DNA of 64,000 bases. It comes from Winslowiella toletana (lineage in GTDB: Bacteria; Pseudomonadota; Gammaproteobacteria; Enterobacterales; Enterobacteriaceae). Shown here in pieces: positions 36,397 to 45,688 of the stretch (its first letter is position 1; the number at the start of each line of letters is the position of its first letter). The DNA is taken from assembly GCF_017875465.1 (NCBI RefSeq), contig NZ_JAGGMQ010000001.1, positions 124,001 to 188,000 of the forward strand. Direction: 5' to 3'. The position numbers were made by a program, and so were the translations under genes. The notes under the pieces were generated by a model that saw nothing but the letters and a program-made list of their open reading frames with translations, was not told the origin of the DNA and did not search any database.

Positions 36397-36741
36397 ATGA
36401 GCATTACCCGTATTGATCCGGAGCACCGCATGTCTGAAGCAGTGATCCACAACCAGACGGTTTATTACACCAGTGTACCGGAGAATCTGGACGAAGATGC
36501 CGAAGCGCAAACCGCCAATGCGCTGGCGGTGATCGATCGTATCCTGCAACGTGTCGGATCCGACAAAAGTCGCATTCTGGATGCCACGCTGTTTCTGGTT
36601 AATCTGGAGGATTTCCCGGCGATGAACCGCGCGTGGGACGCATGGGTATCACCGGGTAATGCGCCGGTGCGTTGCACCGTGCAGGCGAATCTGATGAATC
36701 CGCAATATAAAGTTGAAATCAAAATTATCGCCGCACTCTGA
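36397..36741 (+). CDS. yoaB: RidA-family protein YoaB
   Basis: 114-residue trimeric protein of the Rid (YjgF/YER057c/UK114) superfamily; RidA proper hydrolyses reactive enamine/imine intermediates, but YoaB belongs to a different subgroup with unproven substrate. The start at 36397 (MSITRIDPEH) follows AAGGAAAA. Conserved blocks: YYTSVPENL, SRILDATLFL and the active-site Arg in APVRCTVQA near residue 93. Convergent with yoaH, 14 bp apart. Confidence 0.92.
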   Translation: MSITRIDPEHRMSEAVIHNQTVYYTSVPENLDEDAEAQTANALAVIDRILQRVGSDKSRILDATLFLVNLEDFPAMNRAWDAWVSPGNAPVRCTVQANLMNPQYKVEIKIIAAL

Positions 36742-36755
36742 CCTGACGCGGCGCG

Positions 36756-36998
36756 TTACTCTTCGTATTCGTCGTCTTCTTCGTCGTCGTAACGCGCCGT
36801 ATGGTTCTCTTCTTCTTCTTCTTCGTCTTCATCTTCAAAACGCGCGGTGATCATTTCACCGGTATGGCTTTCGCGGATTTCCTGTGCGACCTGCTGAATC
36901 GCCTCACCGCTGCTCATCCCTTTTGACATCAAATCCTGAATGCGCTCAACTGCCTGTTCCTGCTGCGCATGTGACAGTGACGGTAAACCTGTGCTCAT
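36756..36998 (-). CDS. yoaH: YoaH family protein with an added acidic tail
   Basis: 80 residues; the first 59 match the whole of E. coli YoaH ([20 protein letters not shown], then GMSSGEAI and [10 protein letters not shown]). The remaining 21 residues are an extra, very acidic tail in which the end of the family domain seems to be repeated ([10 protein letters not shown] then [10 protein letters not shown]). Function unknown; the core is a short helical protein. Divergent from pabB. Confidence 0.9.
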   Translation of the reverse strand: MSTGLPSLSHAQQEQAVERIQDLMSKGMSSGEAIQQVAQEIRESHTGEMITARFEDEDEEEEEENHTARYDDEEDDEYEE

Positions 36999-37110
36999 AG
37001 TGACTCCTTACTCGGTAAGTGAAAATTATTTCACGACTAACTAACAGATGCCAGCAAGAGAAAAATATGCCAGGCTTGCATCTTTATGCTGTGATGACCT
37101 GCTAAACACC

Positions 37111-38481
37111 ATGCCGCCTGTTTATACCCCGATAGAGTATACGCCTGACGCCCTGCATAATCTGTTTGCGCGCGCTGCCCATCTGCCCTGGGCAATGCTG
37201 CTCAGCTCCGGATTTGCCGAACATGCCGATAATCGTTTCGATATTATGGTCGCCGACCCGTGCGCCACGCTGCAAACCCACGGTGACCGTACACGCTGGC
37301 AACAAGGTGACGTTGTCACCGAATCCGTAGCCGATCCGCTTGCGCTGCTGCAACAGGCGCTGGAACAGTTAAATCTGCACGCCACGCAGCATCCGGACTT
37401 TCCTTTCCAGGGTGGAGCACTCGGGTTGTTTGGTTATGATCTGGGTCGACGCTTCGAAAAGTTGCCTGCAATCGCGCTGGCTGAGCTGAAAACCCCGGAT
37501 ATGGCGGTCGGGTTGTATGACTGGGCAGTGATTGCCGATCATCAGCGCCAGACGCTAACGCTGGTGACCCACCAGCCAGCCGAAACGCGTCTGAACTGGC
37601 TGATGACCTTGTCTGCTGATGCCCGGCCGGAAAGTTTTAGCCTCACCAGCCAGTGGCAGTCCAATATGACGCCAGAGCAGTATGGTGCGAAGTTCGACAG
37701 CATACAGCACTATCTGCAGGCAGGCGATTGTTATCAGGTCAACCTTGCCCAGCGTTTTAGCGCCAGCTATCGGGGCGACGAGTGGCAGGCTTTCACCCGG
37801 CTAAATCAGCAGAACCGCGCGCCGTTCAGCGCGTTTCTGCGTCTGGAGCAGAGCGCGATCCTCAGCCTGTCGCCGGAGCGTTTCCTGAAACTGCAACAGG
37901 GCGAGATTGAAACCCGGCCGATTAAAGGCACGTTACCGCGGCTGAAAGATGCCGTAGCCGATCGGCAGCAGGCTGAGAAGCTGGCCAGCTCGGCCAAAGA
38001 TCGGGCGGAAAACCTGATGATTGTCGATCTGCTGCGTAATGATATTGGTCGTGTCGCACAGCCTGGCACCGTCAACGTGCCCGAGCTGTTTGTGGTCGAA
38101 CCCTTCCCGGCGGTGCATCATCTGGTCAGCACCATTCGTGCGCGTTTAAAGTCGGGACTGGCCGCCAGCGATCTGCTGCGCGCCTGTTTTCCGGGGGGAT
38201 CGATTACCGGCGCGCCAAAAGTACGGGCGATGGAAATTATTGAACAGCTGGAACCGCAGCGCCGTAACGCCTGGTGCGGCAGCATAGGCTATCTCAGCAT
38301 CTGTGGCCGCATGGATACCAGCATTACCATTCGCACCCTGATTGCCGAACAGGGCAAACTGTTCTGCTGCGCCGGTGGCGGCATTGTCGCCGACAGCAAT
38401 CAGCAGGCGGAGTATCAGGAAACTTTCGACAAGGTAAACCGCATTTTACCCTGCCTGCAGGATTTCAGTGATGACCGCTAA
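37111..38481 (+). CDS. pabB: Aminodeoxychorismate synthase component I
   Basis: Makes 4-amino-4-deoxychorismate from chorismate with ammonia from PabA, for folate synthesis. The start is uncertain: ATG at 37111 ([10 protein letters not shown], 456 residues, close to E. coli 453) is preferred over 37048, and neither has a good ribosome-binding site. Anthranilate-synthase-type fold; the active-site PIKGTLPR Lys is at about 289 and the signature blocks [26 protein letters not shown] and GSIGYLS are intact. It overlaps nudL by 11 bp, so the two are coupled. Confidence 0.94.
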   Translation: MPPVYTPIEYTPDALHNLFARAAHLPWAMLLSSGFAEHADNRFDIMVADPCATLQTHGDRTRWQQGDVVTESVADPLALLQQALEQLNLHATQHPDFPFQGGALGLFGYDLGRRFEKLPAIALAELKTPDMAVGLYDWAVIADHQRQTLTLVTHQPAETRLNWLMTLSADARPESFSLTSQWQSNMTPEQYGAKFDSIQHYLQAGDCYQVNLAQRFSASYRGDEWQAFTRLNQQNRAPFSAFLRLEQSAILSLSPERFLKLQQGEIETRPIKGTLPRLKDAVADRQQAEKLASSAKDRAENLMIVDLLRNDIGRVAQPGTVNVPELFVVEPFPAVHHLVSTIRARLKSGLAASDLLRACFPGGSITGAPKVRAMEIIEQLEPQRRNAWCGSIGYLSICGRMDTSITIRTLIAEQGKLFCCAGGGIVADSNQQAEYQETFDKVNRILPCLQDFSDDR

Positions 38482-39046
38482 TACGCTGACGCTGGCGCAA
38501 TTCCTTGCCCGCTTTACGCTTCAGCTGCCCGAGCGCCGCTCTGTTACCCTGCCCACACGCCACGCGGCGGTGCTGGTGCCGATTATCGCCCGTCCGCAGC
38601 CAACACTGCTGTTGACCAAACGCGCCAGTTCGCTGCGCAAGCATGCCGGTCAGGTGGCCTTTCCCGGCGGCATGATGGACAGCAGCGATGATTCGCTGAT
38701 TGTTACCGCCCTGCGTGAGGCTGAAGAAGAGGTGGCGATCCCGCCAGCGCTGGTCAGGGTGATCGGCGTGCTGCCTGCGGTAACCAGCAGTACCGGCTTT
38801 CAGGTTACGCCGGTAGTCGGCATTATCCCCGATACCATCACTTATCGCGCCAGCGAAGATGAAGTGGCGGCGGTATTTGAGATGCCACTACAGGAAGCCC
38901 TGCGCCTGGGCCGCTATACGCCACTGGATATTCATCGTCACGGCATGCACCATCGCGTCTGGCTATCCTGGTTTGAAGATTATTTTGTCTGGGGCATGAC
39001 CGCAGGCATTATTCGCCAGCTAAGCCTGCAGATCGCCGCAGATTAG
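38471..39046 (+). CDS. nudL: Nudix hydrolase NudL (CoA pyrophosphatase type)
   Basis: 191 residues from the ATG at 38471; a GTG one codon earlier is also possible. The Nudix box is visible at about 66-88 as [11 protein letters not shown]...REAEEEV, and the flanking [12 protein letters not shown] is typical of the CoA-diphosphatase (UPF0035) group. E. coli NudL is a putative CoA pyrophosphatase. Its first codons lie inside the end of pabB. A weak hairpin AGGCGC/GCGCCT follows at 39070-39090. Confidence 0.92.
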   Translation: MTANTLTLAQFLARFTLQLPERRSVTLPTRHAAVLVPIIARPQPTLLLTKRASSLRKHAGQVAFPGGMMDSSDDSLIVTALREAEEEVAIPPALVRVIGVLPAVTSSTGFQVTPVVGIIPDTITYRASEDEVAAVFEMPLQEALRLGRYTPLDIHRHGMHHRVWLSWFEDYFVWGMTAGIIRQLSLQIAAD

Positions 39047-39347
39047 CGCCATCTTATCCTCACCGTCAAAGGCGCCTGATTATTGCGCCTGACATTATTT
39101 TTCACTGGTAACCAGCCAATTGGCGATCCAAATCACTGCATGACTGGCCATTTTCATTTATATTCCACTCACTATTAAAGTCAGTTATGCTATGCGCCCC
39201 GCTCTGGCGGCTGGCAATAGTTTTACTGTCGTTTTCGATAAGTTTTTTTCATGCGATATGCCTCTTAATTTACCGCATGATGAAGATATAACCCTCTGCT
39301 CACCCGAGACCAGCAGCAGAGCGTCTCTCTATTAAGGAGTCTGTAGC
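39047..39347 (+). other. nudL-sdaA intergenic region with leader hairpins
   Basis: No gene seen. It contains a weak terminator-like hairpin at 39070-39106, an inverted repeat TCATGCG/CGCATGA (39249-39255, 39274-39280) and CTCTGCT/AGCAGAG (39294-39300, 39315-39321). The last one is 12 bp before the sdaA ribosome-binding site and could affect its access. Confidence 0.45.
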
Positions 39348-40712
39348 GTGATTAGCGTTTTCGACATGTTTAAGATCGGCATTGGCCCTTCCAGTTCGCA
39401 TACGGTTGGTCCGATGAAAGCCGGCAAACAGTTTGTCGATGATCTGGTGGCAAATGGCCAGCTTGCTGCGGTGACCCGCGTTGCCGTGGATGTCTATGGC
39501 TCGCTGTCGCTGACCGGCAAAGGCCACCATACCGATATCGCCATTATTATGGGGCTGTCAGGCGCCACGCCGGACAGCGTCGACATCGACAGCATCCCGG
39601 GATTTATTCGCGACGTTGAGCAGCGTCAGCGTCTGCTGCTGGCCAGTGGACAGCATGAAGTCGATTTCCCGCGCGAAGGCGGCATGGTGTTTCGCAGCGA
39701 TAATCTGTCGCTGCATGAAAACGGCATGCGTATCCATGCTTTCGCCGGTGAGCTGCTGATCTACAGCAAAACTTACTACTCCATCGGCGGCGGTTTTATT
39801 GTCGATGAAGAACATTTTGGTCAGTCAACGCTGACTGAAGTCAGCGTGCCTTATCCGTTTAACTCCGCCAAAGAGATGCTGGCCCACTGCCATCAGACCG
39901 GTCTGTCGCTCTCCGGCATGATTATGAAAAACGAACGGGCGCTGCACAGTCATCAGGAGATCGAGAACTACTTTGGTGATATCTGGCAGGCAATGCGTGA
40001 CTGTATCGATCGCGGCCTGAACACCGAAGGGGTATTGCCCGGTCCGTTGCGCGTGCCGCGCCGCGCTGCATCGCTGCGCCGCCTGCTGGTCTCTTCCGAT
40101 AAGCTCTCCAGCGATCCGCTGAACGTGATTGACTGGATCAATATGTTTGCGCTGGCAGTCAATGAAGAGAACGCCGCCGGTGGCCGGGTGGTGACCGCCC
40201 CGACTAACGGCGCCTGCGGCATTGTTCCGGCGGTGCTGGCCTACTACGATCACTTTATCGAACCCGTCAGCCCGGATATTTTTATCCGCTATTTCCTCGC
40301 CTCCGGCGCGATTGGCGTGCTGTATAAGATGAATGCGTCGATTTCCGGTGCGGAAGTCGGTTGCCAGGGTGAAGTGGGTGTCGCCTGTTCGATGGCGGCG
40401 GCAGGTCTGGCTGAACTCCTTGGCGCCAGCCCGGAGCAGGTGTGCGTGGCGGCAGAGATTGGCATGGAACATAATCTTGGTCTGACCTGCGATCCGGTTG
40501 CCGGGCAGGTGCAGGTGCCCTGTATCGAACGTAACGCCATTGCCGCGGTGAAAGCGATTAACTCCGCGCGCATGGCGATGCGCCGCACCAGCGAGCCGCG
40601 CGTCTCCCTGGATAAAGTGATCGAAACCATGTACGAAACCGGCAAAGATATGAACGCCAAATATCGTGAAACGTCACGCGGTGGTCTGGCCATTAAAGTG
40701 CAGTGTGATTAA
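39348..40712 (+). CDS. sdaA: L-serine dehydratase 1 (L-serine deaminase)
   Basis: Oxygen-sensitive 4Fe-4S enzyme converting L-serine to pyruvate and ammonia. 454 residues starting with GTG at 39348, as in E. coli, behind AAGGAG. The N-terminal ACT-like beta domain (GIGPSSSHTVGPM at 11-23) is followed by the alpha domain with the cluster cysteines in GCQGEVGVACSM and LTCDPVAGQVQVPC. The C-terminus ends in Cys-Asp (KVQCD), the plug segment of the E. coli family. In E. coli it is Lrp-repressed; I found no strong Lrp site here. Confidence 0.97.
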   Translation: MISVFDMFKIGIGPSSSHTVGPMKAGKQFVDDLVANGQLAAVTRVAVDVYGSLSLTGKGHHTDIAIIMGLSGATPDSVDIDSIPGFIRDVEQRQRLLLASGQHEVDFPREGGMVFRSDNLSLHENGMRIHAFAGELLIYSKTYYSIGGGFIVDEEHFGQSTLTEVSVPYPFNSAKEMLAHCHQTGLSLSGMIMKNERALHSHQEIENYFGDIWQAMRDCIDRGLNTEGVLPGPLRVPRRAASLRRLLVSSDKLSSDPLNVIDWINMFALAVNEENAAGGRVVTAPTNGACGIVPAVLAYYDHFIEPVSPDIFIRYFLASGAIGVLYKMNASISGAEVGCQGEVGVACSMAAAGLAELLGASPEQVCVAAEIGMEHNLGLTCDPVAGQVQVPCIERNAIAAVKAINSARMAMRRTSEPRVSLDKVIETMYETGKDMNAKYRETSRGGLAIKVQCD

Positions 40713-40794
40713 TTTTTCAGCCGTACAGTACCACGCAAAAAAATAGTTCCTGAGCGGACTATCACCCGTCTGAGTAAACCGATACAGTGGTTTC

Positions 40795-40824
40795 GCGCGG
40801 CCTGATTTGAGGCCGCGCTTTCAT
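40795..40824 (+). terminator. Terminator of sdaA
   Basis: GCGCGGCC/GGCCGCGC stem with an 8-nt loop and TTT, 82 bp after the stop. Confidence 0.65.
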
Positions 40825-40932
40825 ATCCTGATTCCGGCGCTTTTTGTCTATTAGTACTAAACTAAGTCTTCTTTTTGTCGATAACTGGTATTCGAAATCT
40901 CATTTTGCGCGCTTTTTTAAGGATGGTTACTG

Positions 40933-42495
40933 ATGCAAGTGTCCCAGCAAATTGTTGGACAGTTTCGTCGCAAGCGGTTGTTAATCGCTTCGATCGTCGC
41001 CGCGTTAGTGCTCATTCTTACCCTTACCTTTCGTTTCTTCGAAGAGAAAGGTCGTATTGAGCAGCAGTCGCATGACTTTGCTAACAACGCTATACAACGT
41101 TTTGACCGCATGTTTTCGCCACTGGATGTGTCAGCCAACAATACGCTGGCGCTGGTTGGTTTAGAGTGTCGCGATGTGCGCTATCCGCTGGTGGAAAAAG
41201 TCTCCACCCTGCAGACCGTACGCGCAGTGTTGCTGGTCGATAATGATCTGGTCTACTGCTCAAGCATTTATGGCGAGCGCGCCATTGTTTTTAGTGACAA
41301 ATGGCCGGAACTGGCGGTCAATAATCAGCGTATGCTGCTGACAACCGATGATTATCTGTTAAAAGGCTCGCCAATATTAGTACTGTGGACGCCCAAATCA
41401 CTGGATAACCGCGCCGGGATCCTGCAGGTCATCAATATCGAACTGATGAGCAATTATCTGCTGGAGCCAACCCTGCCATGGGTTGAACGCGCCATCTTTA
41501 ATGTCGGCGGCAAAAGCCTCGAATATGGCAATCCGATGATTGAACACGCGCTGCCTTCGGAAGATGAAGTCAGCTATGAAGAGTCATCGCTGCGCTATCC
41601 GTTCTCGATTACTCTGTTTGGCCCAGCACCTGCCCGCCTGGCGCTGATGACCGTCCCTTCTCAGCTGCCGCTGGCGCTGTTGCTGAGCCTGCTGATGGGG
41701 TATATCGTCTGGCTGGCCACCGCAAACCGCATGAGTATTGCCTGGCAGATTAGCTACGGCTTATCGGCGCAGGAGTTTATGGTCTACTGTCAGCCGCTGA
41801 TTAATGGCCGTACCGGCGCCTGTGACGGCATTGAGTTGCTGCTGCGCTGGCACAACCCGCGTCAGGGCTGGATCCCACCGGATGTGTTTATTCCGATGGC
41901 CGAGCGGCAGAATCTGGTCGCACCGCTGACGCGTTTCGTACTTAATGAAGTGGTCAGGCACCTGCCGGTACTGCCGGACTGTCCGACTTTCCATATTGCG
42001 ATTAACGTTGCCGCCAGCCACTTCCGCGATCGGGCGATTATCGACGATCTGCAACGCCTGTGGTGGCCCGCCAATCCGCGACCGCAACTGGTAGTGGAGT
42101 TAACCGAACGGGATGCCCTGCCGGTAGTGGATCAGCGAGTGGTATCCCATCTGCATAAGATTGGCGTAAAACTGGCGATTGATGATTTCGGTACCGGCCA
42201 CAGTTCACTGGCCTATCTGAAAACCCTCAGTCCTGATGTGCTGAAAATCGATAAGATCTTTACCGCCGCCATTGGCACCGATGCGATAAATGCAACGGTG
42301 ACGGATATGGTGATCTCTCTCGCCCAGCGCCTGAATATCGCGCTGGTGGCGGAAGGCGTGGAGACCGCCGAACAGGCGGCTTATCTGCGTGAACGCGGCG
42401 TCGATACTTTGCAAGGCTACTTCTACGCCCGTCCGATGCCAATCGCCGATTTCCCGGCATGGCTGAATGCCCATCAGCCGGGAATGAATGCATAA
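40933..42495 (+). CDS. pdeD: CSS-EAL cyclic-di-GMP phosphodiesterase (PdeD/YoaD type)
   Basis: Inner-membrane protein of 520 residues that degrades c-di-GMP. Layout: TM1 at 16-34, periplasmic CSS domain (about 35-242) with Cys79 and the CSS motif Cys109-Ser-Ser, TM2 at 243-262, then a cytoplasmic EAL domain. The EAL signature reads ELL (Glu301); other metal and catalytic residues are in place: Asn358, Glu389/Glu392, Asp417-Asp418, Lys438/Lys441, Glu474, Gln494. So it should be active. In E. coli CSS-EAL proteins the two cysteines are oxidised by DsbA/DsbB, which restrains activity. Position between sdaA and yoaE as in E. coli. Confidence 0.93.
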   Translation: MQVSQQIVGQFRRKRLLIASIVAALVLILTLTFRFFEEKGRIEQQSHDFANNAIQRFDRMFSPLDVSANNTLALVGLECRDVRYPLVEKVSTLQTVRAVLLVDNDLVYCSSIYGERAIVFSDKWPELAVNNQRMLLTTDDYLLKGSPILVLWTPKSLDNRAGILQVINIELMSNYLLEPTLPWVERAIFNVGGKSLEYGNPMIEHALPSEDEVSYEESSLRYPFSITLFGPAPARLALMTVPSQLPLALLLSLLMGYIVWLATANRMSIAWQISYGLSAQEFMVYCQPLINGRTGACDGIELLLRWHNPRQGWIPPDVFIPMAERQNLVAPLTRFVLNEVVRHLPVLPDCPTFHIAINVAASHFRDRAIIDDLQRLWWPANPRPQLVVELTERDALPVVDQRVVSHLHKIGVKLAIDDFGTGHSSLAYLKTLSPDVLKIDKIFTAAIGTDAINATVTDMVISLAQRLNIALVAEGVETAEQAAYLRERGVDTLQGYFYARPMPIADFPAWLNAHQPGMNA

Positions 42496-42523
42496 AAAAG
42501 GGCGGCATATCGCTGCCGCCCTT
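42494..42523. terminator. Bidirectional terminator between pdeD and yoaE
   Basis: Ten-bp stem AAGGGCGGCA/TGCCGCCCTT, 6-nt loop, with A6 on the left that gives a T run for minus-strand yoaE. Confidence 0.85.
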
Positions 42524-42541
42524 GTCATTGCCCGCAATAAA

Positions 42542-44107
42542 TCAGGCCTCTTCTTCATCCATCTGATTACGCTCTTTGGTCACACGCACCAGATCAACGC
42601 GGTAATCTGTCGCTTCAATAATCTGGAAGCGCAGTGGCAACAGCTCAATCACTTCACCTGGTACCGGCAACTGCCCTTTCTGCGCAATCAGCAATCCGGC
42701 CAGTGAAGCATGGTCATCCTCGGCTTTGACCAGCTGCTGGGTATCAAGCAGTTGCTGCAGCGAGTGCAGATCGGTGCCGCCTTTAACCAGCCAGCCATCA
42801 CCATCGGCAATAATATCCGGGGTTTCATCTTCATCAGGGAATTCACCGGCAATCGCTTCCAGCACATCCAGCGGGGTAATCAGCCCCTGCACCACCCCAA
42901 ACTCGCTGGTGACCACCACAAAGCTGCCCTTGGCGCGGCGCAATACCCCCAGCAGATTAATCGGGTCCAGCGTATCAGGCACAATAATCGGCGGTGTCGC
43001 TGCGGCGAAAGTCGCCACATCGATGCCATGATCCAGCGCCACCAGCAGCTCTTTGGCGCGCACCACGCCGATAATCTCATCCAGCTCACCGCGACAAACC
43101 GGGAACAGGCTGTGCGGCGTATCCAGCAGCTGGATGCGCACTTCATCCAGTGGGCGTTCAGCATCGACCCACGAGATCTCGCCACGCGGCGTCATGATGC
43201 TGCGCACCGAACGCGATGCCAGCGTCAGTACGCCATTAATCATAAAGCGCTCTTCATCTTTAAAGGCTTCCTGCGGCATCACCGACGCCACTTCACTGCT
43301 GTGTTCACTGCTGGTCTGCTGCGAGCCGCGGCGTCCCCCCATCAGACGTAAGATCGCTTCTGCGGTACGTTCACGCATCGGACGATGGGACTGATGGCGA
43401 ATAAAGTTGCGCCGGGCAATCTGGTTAAACAGCTCGATCAGAATCGAGAAGCCAATCGCCGCATACAGGTAACCTTTCGGAATATGGAAGCCAAAACCTT
43501 CAGCCACCAGACTCAGACCGATCATTAACAGGAAGCTCAGACAGAGCACCACCACCGTCGGATGGGCGTTAACAAAGTTGGTCAGCGGTTTTGACGCCAG
43601 CAACATGACGCCCATGGCAATCACTACCGCGGTCATCATAATCGCCAGATCGTTCACCATCCCGACGGCAGTGATTACCGCATCAAGTGAGAACACGGCA
43701 TCCAGCACCACAATCTGGATCACTACCGCCCAGAAACTGGCGTAGGCACGATTGCCATCGGTTTCAAGCTGGCGATTTTCCAGCCGTTCATGCAACTCCA
43801 TGGTCGCCTTAAACAGCAAAAACACCCCGCCAAACAGCAAAATCAGGTCGCGACCAGAGAAACTGAAATCAGCTACGCTGAACAGTGGTCGCGTCAGCGT
43901 CACCATCCAGGAAATCAATGACAGCAGTCCCAGACGCATTAATAACGCCAGCGATAAACCAATCAGGCGCGCTTTGTCACGCTGCTTTGGCGGCAGTTTA
44001 TCGGCGAGGATGGCGATAAACACCAGGTTATCGATACCCAATACGATCTCAAGAACGATAAGCGTCAGCAGACCGGCCCAAATTGAGGGGTCCAGAAGAA
44101 ATTCCAT
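42542..44107 (-). CDS. yoaE: TerC-family membrane protein with CBS and CorC domains, YoaE
   Basis: 521-residue inner-membrane protein. Residues 1-235 form the TerC domain with about seven membrane segments ([29 protein letters not shown], both with conserved acidic residues in the membrane). Two CBS domains follow at about 300-430 and a CorC/HlyC domain at the end. TerC proteins are linked to metal-ion export, notably manganese, and some load metals on exported proteins; the ion moved by YoaE is not established. A long, structured 5' region precedes it. Confidence 0.93.
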   Translation of the reverse strand: MEFLLDPSIWAGLLTLIVLEIVLGIDNLVFIAILADKLPPKQRDKARLIGLSLALLMRLGLLSLISWMVTLTRPLFSVADFSFSGRDLILLFGGVFLLFKATMELHERLENRQLETDGNRAYASFWAVVIQIVVLDAVFSLDAVITAVGMVNDLAIMMTAVVIAMGVMLLASKPLTNFVNAHPTVVVLCLSFLLMIGLSLVAEGFGFHIPKGYLYAAIGFSILIELFNQIARRNFIRHQSHRPMRERTAEAILRLMGGRRGSQQTSSEHSSEVASVMPQEAFKDEERFMINGVLTLASRSVRSIMTPRGEISWVDAERPLDEVRIQLLDTPHSLFPVCRGELDEIIGVVRAKELLVALDHGIDVATFAAATPPIIVPDTLDPINLLGVLRRAKGSFVVVTSEFGVVQGLITPLDVLEAIAGEFPDEDETPDIIADGDGWLVKGGTDLHSLQQLLDTQQLVKAEDDHASLAGLLIAQKGQLPVPGEVIELLPLRFQIIEATDYRVDLVRVTKERNQMDEEEA

Positions 44108-44330
44108 TACAGACTCCGGAAAAAGGAACAGGACAACGCCACGACCGTGTTAGCGGACGCGCGACAAGGATAACGACAGGCAATAGTGCGTGATACGCCG
44201 AACGGCGTCAGTAAACAAGCCGGATGACCCGGTGGCATGGATAAACTACTTCGGTGACAGTCCATAGGGGGGCTGAGGCCCGTTACTCCGGTAACAAAAA
44301 AGGAACTATTACTCTACCAGCAGAAACATT
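44108..44330 (-). promoter_or_regulatory. Long structured leader region of yoaE
   Basis: On the minus strand the region holds three stem-loops: GTTAC/GTAAC (44282-44295), ATGGA/TCCAT enclosing 19 nt (44237-44265) and ACGCCG/CGGCGT (44195-44208). The motif GTTCCTTTTT plus CCGGAGT occurs twice, near the start codon and about 180 bp upstream. TerC-type genes are often controlled by yybP-ykoY RNAs; I do not recognise that aptamer here. Confidence 0.4.
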
Positions 44331-44427
44331 GTCGTCAAAATATTTTCTTACAGTTAACTCTGGTCGTGAGTATCTGATGCGGTTTTCGTGAGCAGAAAGG
44401 TAAATCAGCAGGTTATAGGTCTCAATT

Positions 44428-44443
44428 ACTGAGCGTCGTCACA
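44428..44443 (+). promoter_or_regulatory. CRP-like site upstream of manXYZ
   Basis: ACTGAGCGTCGTCACA fits TGTGA-N6-TCACA at eight of ten positions. CRP activates manXYZ in E. coli. Confidence 0.45.
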
Positions 44444-44447
44444 TAAT

Positions 44448-44471
44448 TTATTTTTTCACAGACTAAAATAA
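44448..44471 (+). promoter_or_regulatory. Mlc-like operator upstream of manXYZ
   Basis: TTATTTT, 10-bp spacer, AAAATAA: a 7-bp perfect dyad in the form typical of Mlc sites, directly after the CRP-like site. Mlc represses manXYZ in E. coli. Confidence 0.5.
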
Positions 44472-44636
44472 TTCGCGGCATGACAGCTTTAGATCCTGAC
44501 ACTGCACGAAATCTTATCGGACCCGCGCAGCGTTTAATTTGGGTAAGTTCATTTGAGTTGAGTTTAGCTGAAATGACCTCGTTGGCGCATCAGTGCACTC
44601 GCCTGACACGCTCAATATTGTAAAAGGAGGTAGCAA

Positions 44637-45602
44637 GTGAGTATTGCTATTGTAATCGGCACGCATGGCTGGGCAGCGGAGCAGCTTCTTAAGACCGCCG
44701 AAATGCTATTAGGTGAGCAGCAAAACGTCGGATGGATCGATTTCGTTCCCGGCGAGAACGCTGAAACCTTAATAGAGAAATACAATGCGCGCCTGACGGA
44801 ACTGGATACCGGTGAGGGCGTGCTCTTCCTCGTTGATACCTGGGGTGGAAGCCCATTTAACGCCGCCAGCCGTATTGTGGTTGATAAACAAAACTATGAA
44901 GTGATTGCTGGCGTTAATATTCCGATGCTGGTCGAAACGCTAATGGCACGCGACGATAACCCGTCATTTGACGAACTGGTGTCGGTGGCGGTGGAAACCG
45001 GTCGTGAAGGGGTGAAAGCGCTGAAGGCGAAGGAGCCGGAAGCGGCAACTGTTACTGCGACAAAACCAGCGGCAGCGGCGGCGCCGTTGAAACCGATGGG
45101 GCCGGACGACCATATGAAGATTGGTCTGGCGCGTATTGATGACCGTCTGATCCATGGCCAGGTAGCCACCCGCTGGACCAAGGAAACCAATGTTAATCGT
45201 ATTATTGTTGTCAGTGATGAGGTCGCTGCTGACAACGTACGTAAAACATTACTCACCCAGGTGGCCCCACCCGGCGTGACCGCACATGTGGTCGATGTCG
45301 CCAAAATGATTCGTGTCTATAACAATCCGAAATATAGTCAGGATAAGGTGATGCTGTTATTCACCAACCCGACCGATGTCGAGCGTGTTGTGGCTGAAGG
45401 GGTCAATATTAAATCCGTAAATATCGGTGGCATGGCATTCCGTCAGGGGAAAACCCAGGTCAATAATGCCGTTTCCGTTGATGAAAAAGATATTGCAGCT
45501 TTTAAAAAACTCAATGAGCGCGGTATTGAACTCGAAGTCAGAAAAGTGTCATCCGACCAGAAGCTGAAAATGATGGACCTGATAGCCAAAGTAAATCAAT
45601 AA
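44637..45602 (+). CDS. manX: Mannose PTS enzyme IIAB (ManX)
   Basis: Cytoplasmic phosphoryl carrier of the mannose/glucose/glucosamine PTS permease. 321 residues, starting with GTG at 44637 behind AAAGGAGG. The IIA domain (1-130) carries phospho-site His10 (GTHGWAAEQ). An Ala/Pro/Thr-rich linker lies at 134-152. The IIB domain follows with His173 in DDRLIHGQVATRW. First gene of manXYZ; an 86-bp gap with two small hairpins precedes manY. Confidence 0.97.
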   Translation: MSIAIVIGTHGWAAEQLLKTAEMLLGEQQNVGWIDFVPGENAETLIEKYNARLTELDTGEGVLFLVDTWGGSPFNAASRIVVDKQNYEVIAGVNIPMLVETLMARDDNPSFDELVSVAVETGREGVKALKAKEPEAATVTATKPAAAAAPLKPMGPDDHMKIGLARIDDRLIHGQVATRWTKETNVNRIIVVSDEVAADNVRKTLLTQVAPPGVTAHVVDVAKMIRVYNNPKYSQDKVMLLFTNPTDVERVVAEGVNIKSVNIGGMAFRQGKTQVNNAVSVDEKDIAAFKKLNERGIELEVRKVSSDQKLKMMDLIAKVNQ

Positions 45603-45688
45603 GTTGCTATGTCCGCAGGACATAAACTCATTCATTGCCTGATGCGTCAGGTTTAACTCAGATTGCAAATGTCAGAAGGAGTTGTGCA
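45603..45688 (+). other. manX-manY gap with two short hairpins
   Basis: TATGTCC/GGACATA (45608-45624) and CCTGA/TCAGG (45638-45651). No T run after either. This is the region where, in E. coli, small RNAs act on the man mRNA; a pairing site was not identified. Confidence 0.4.
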
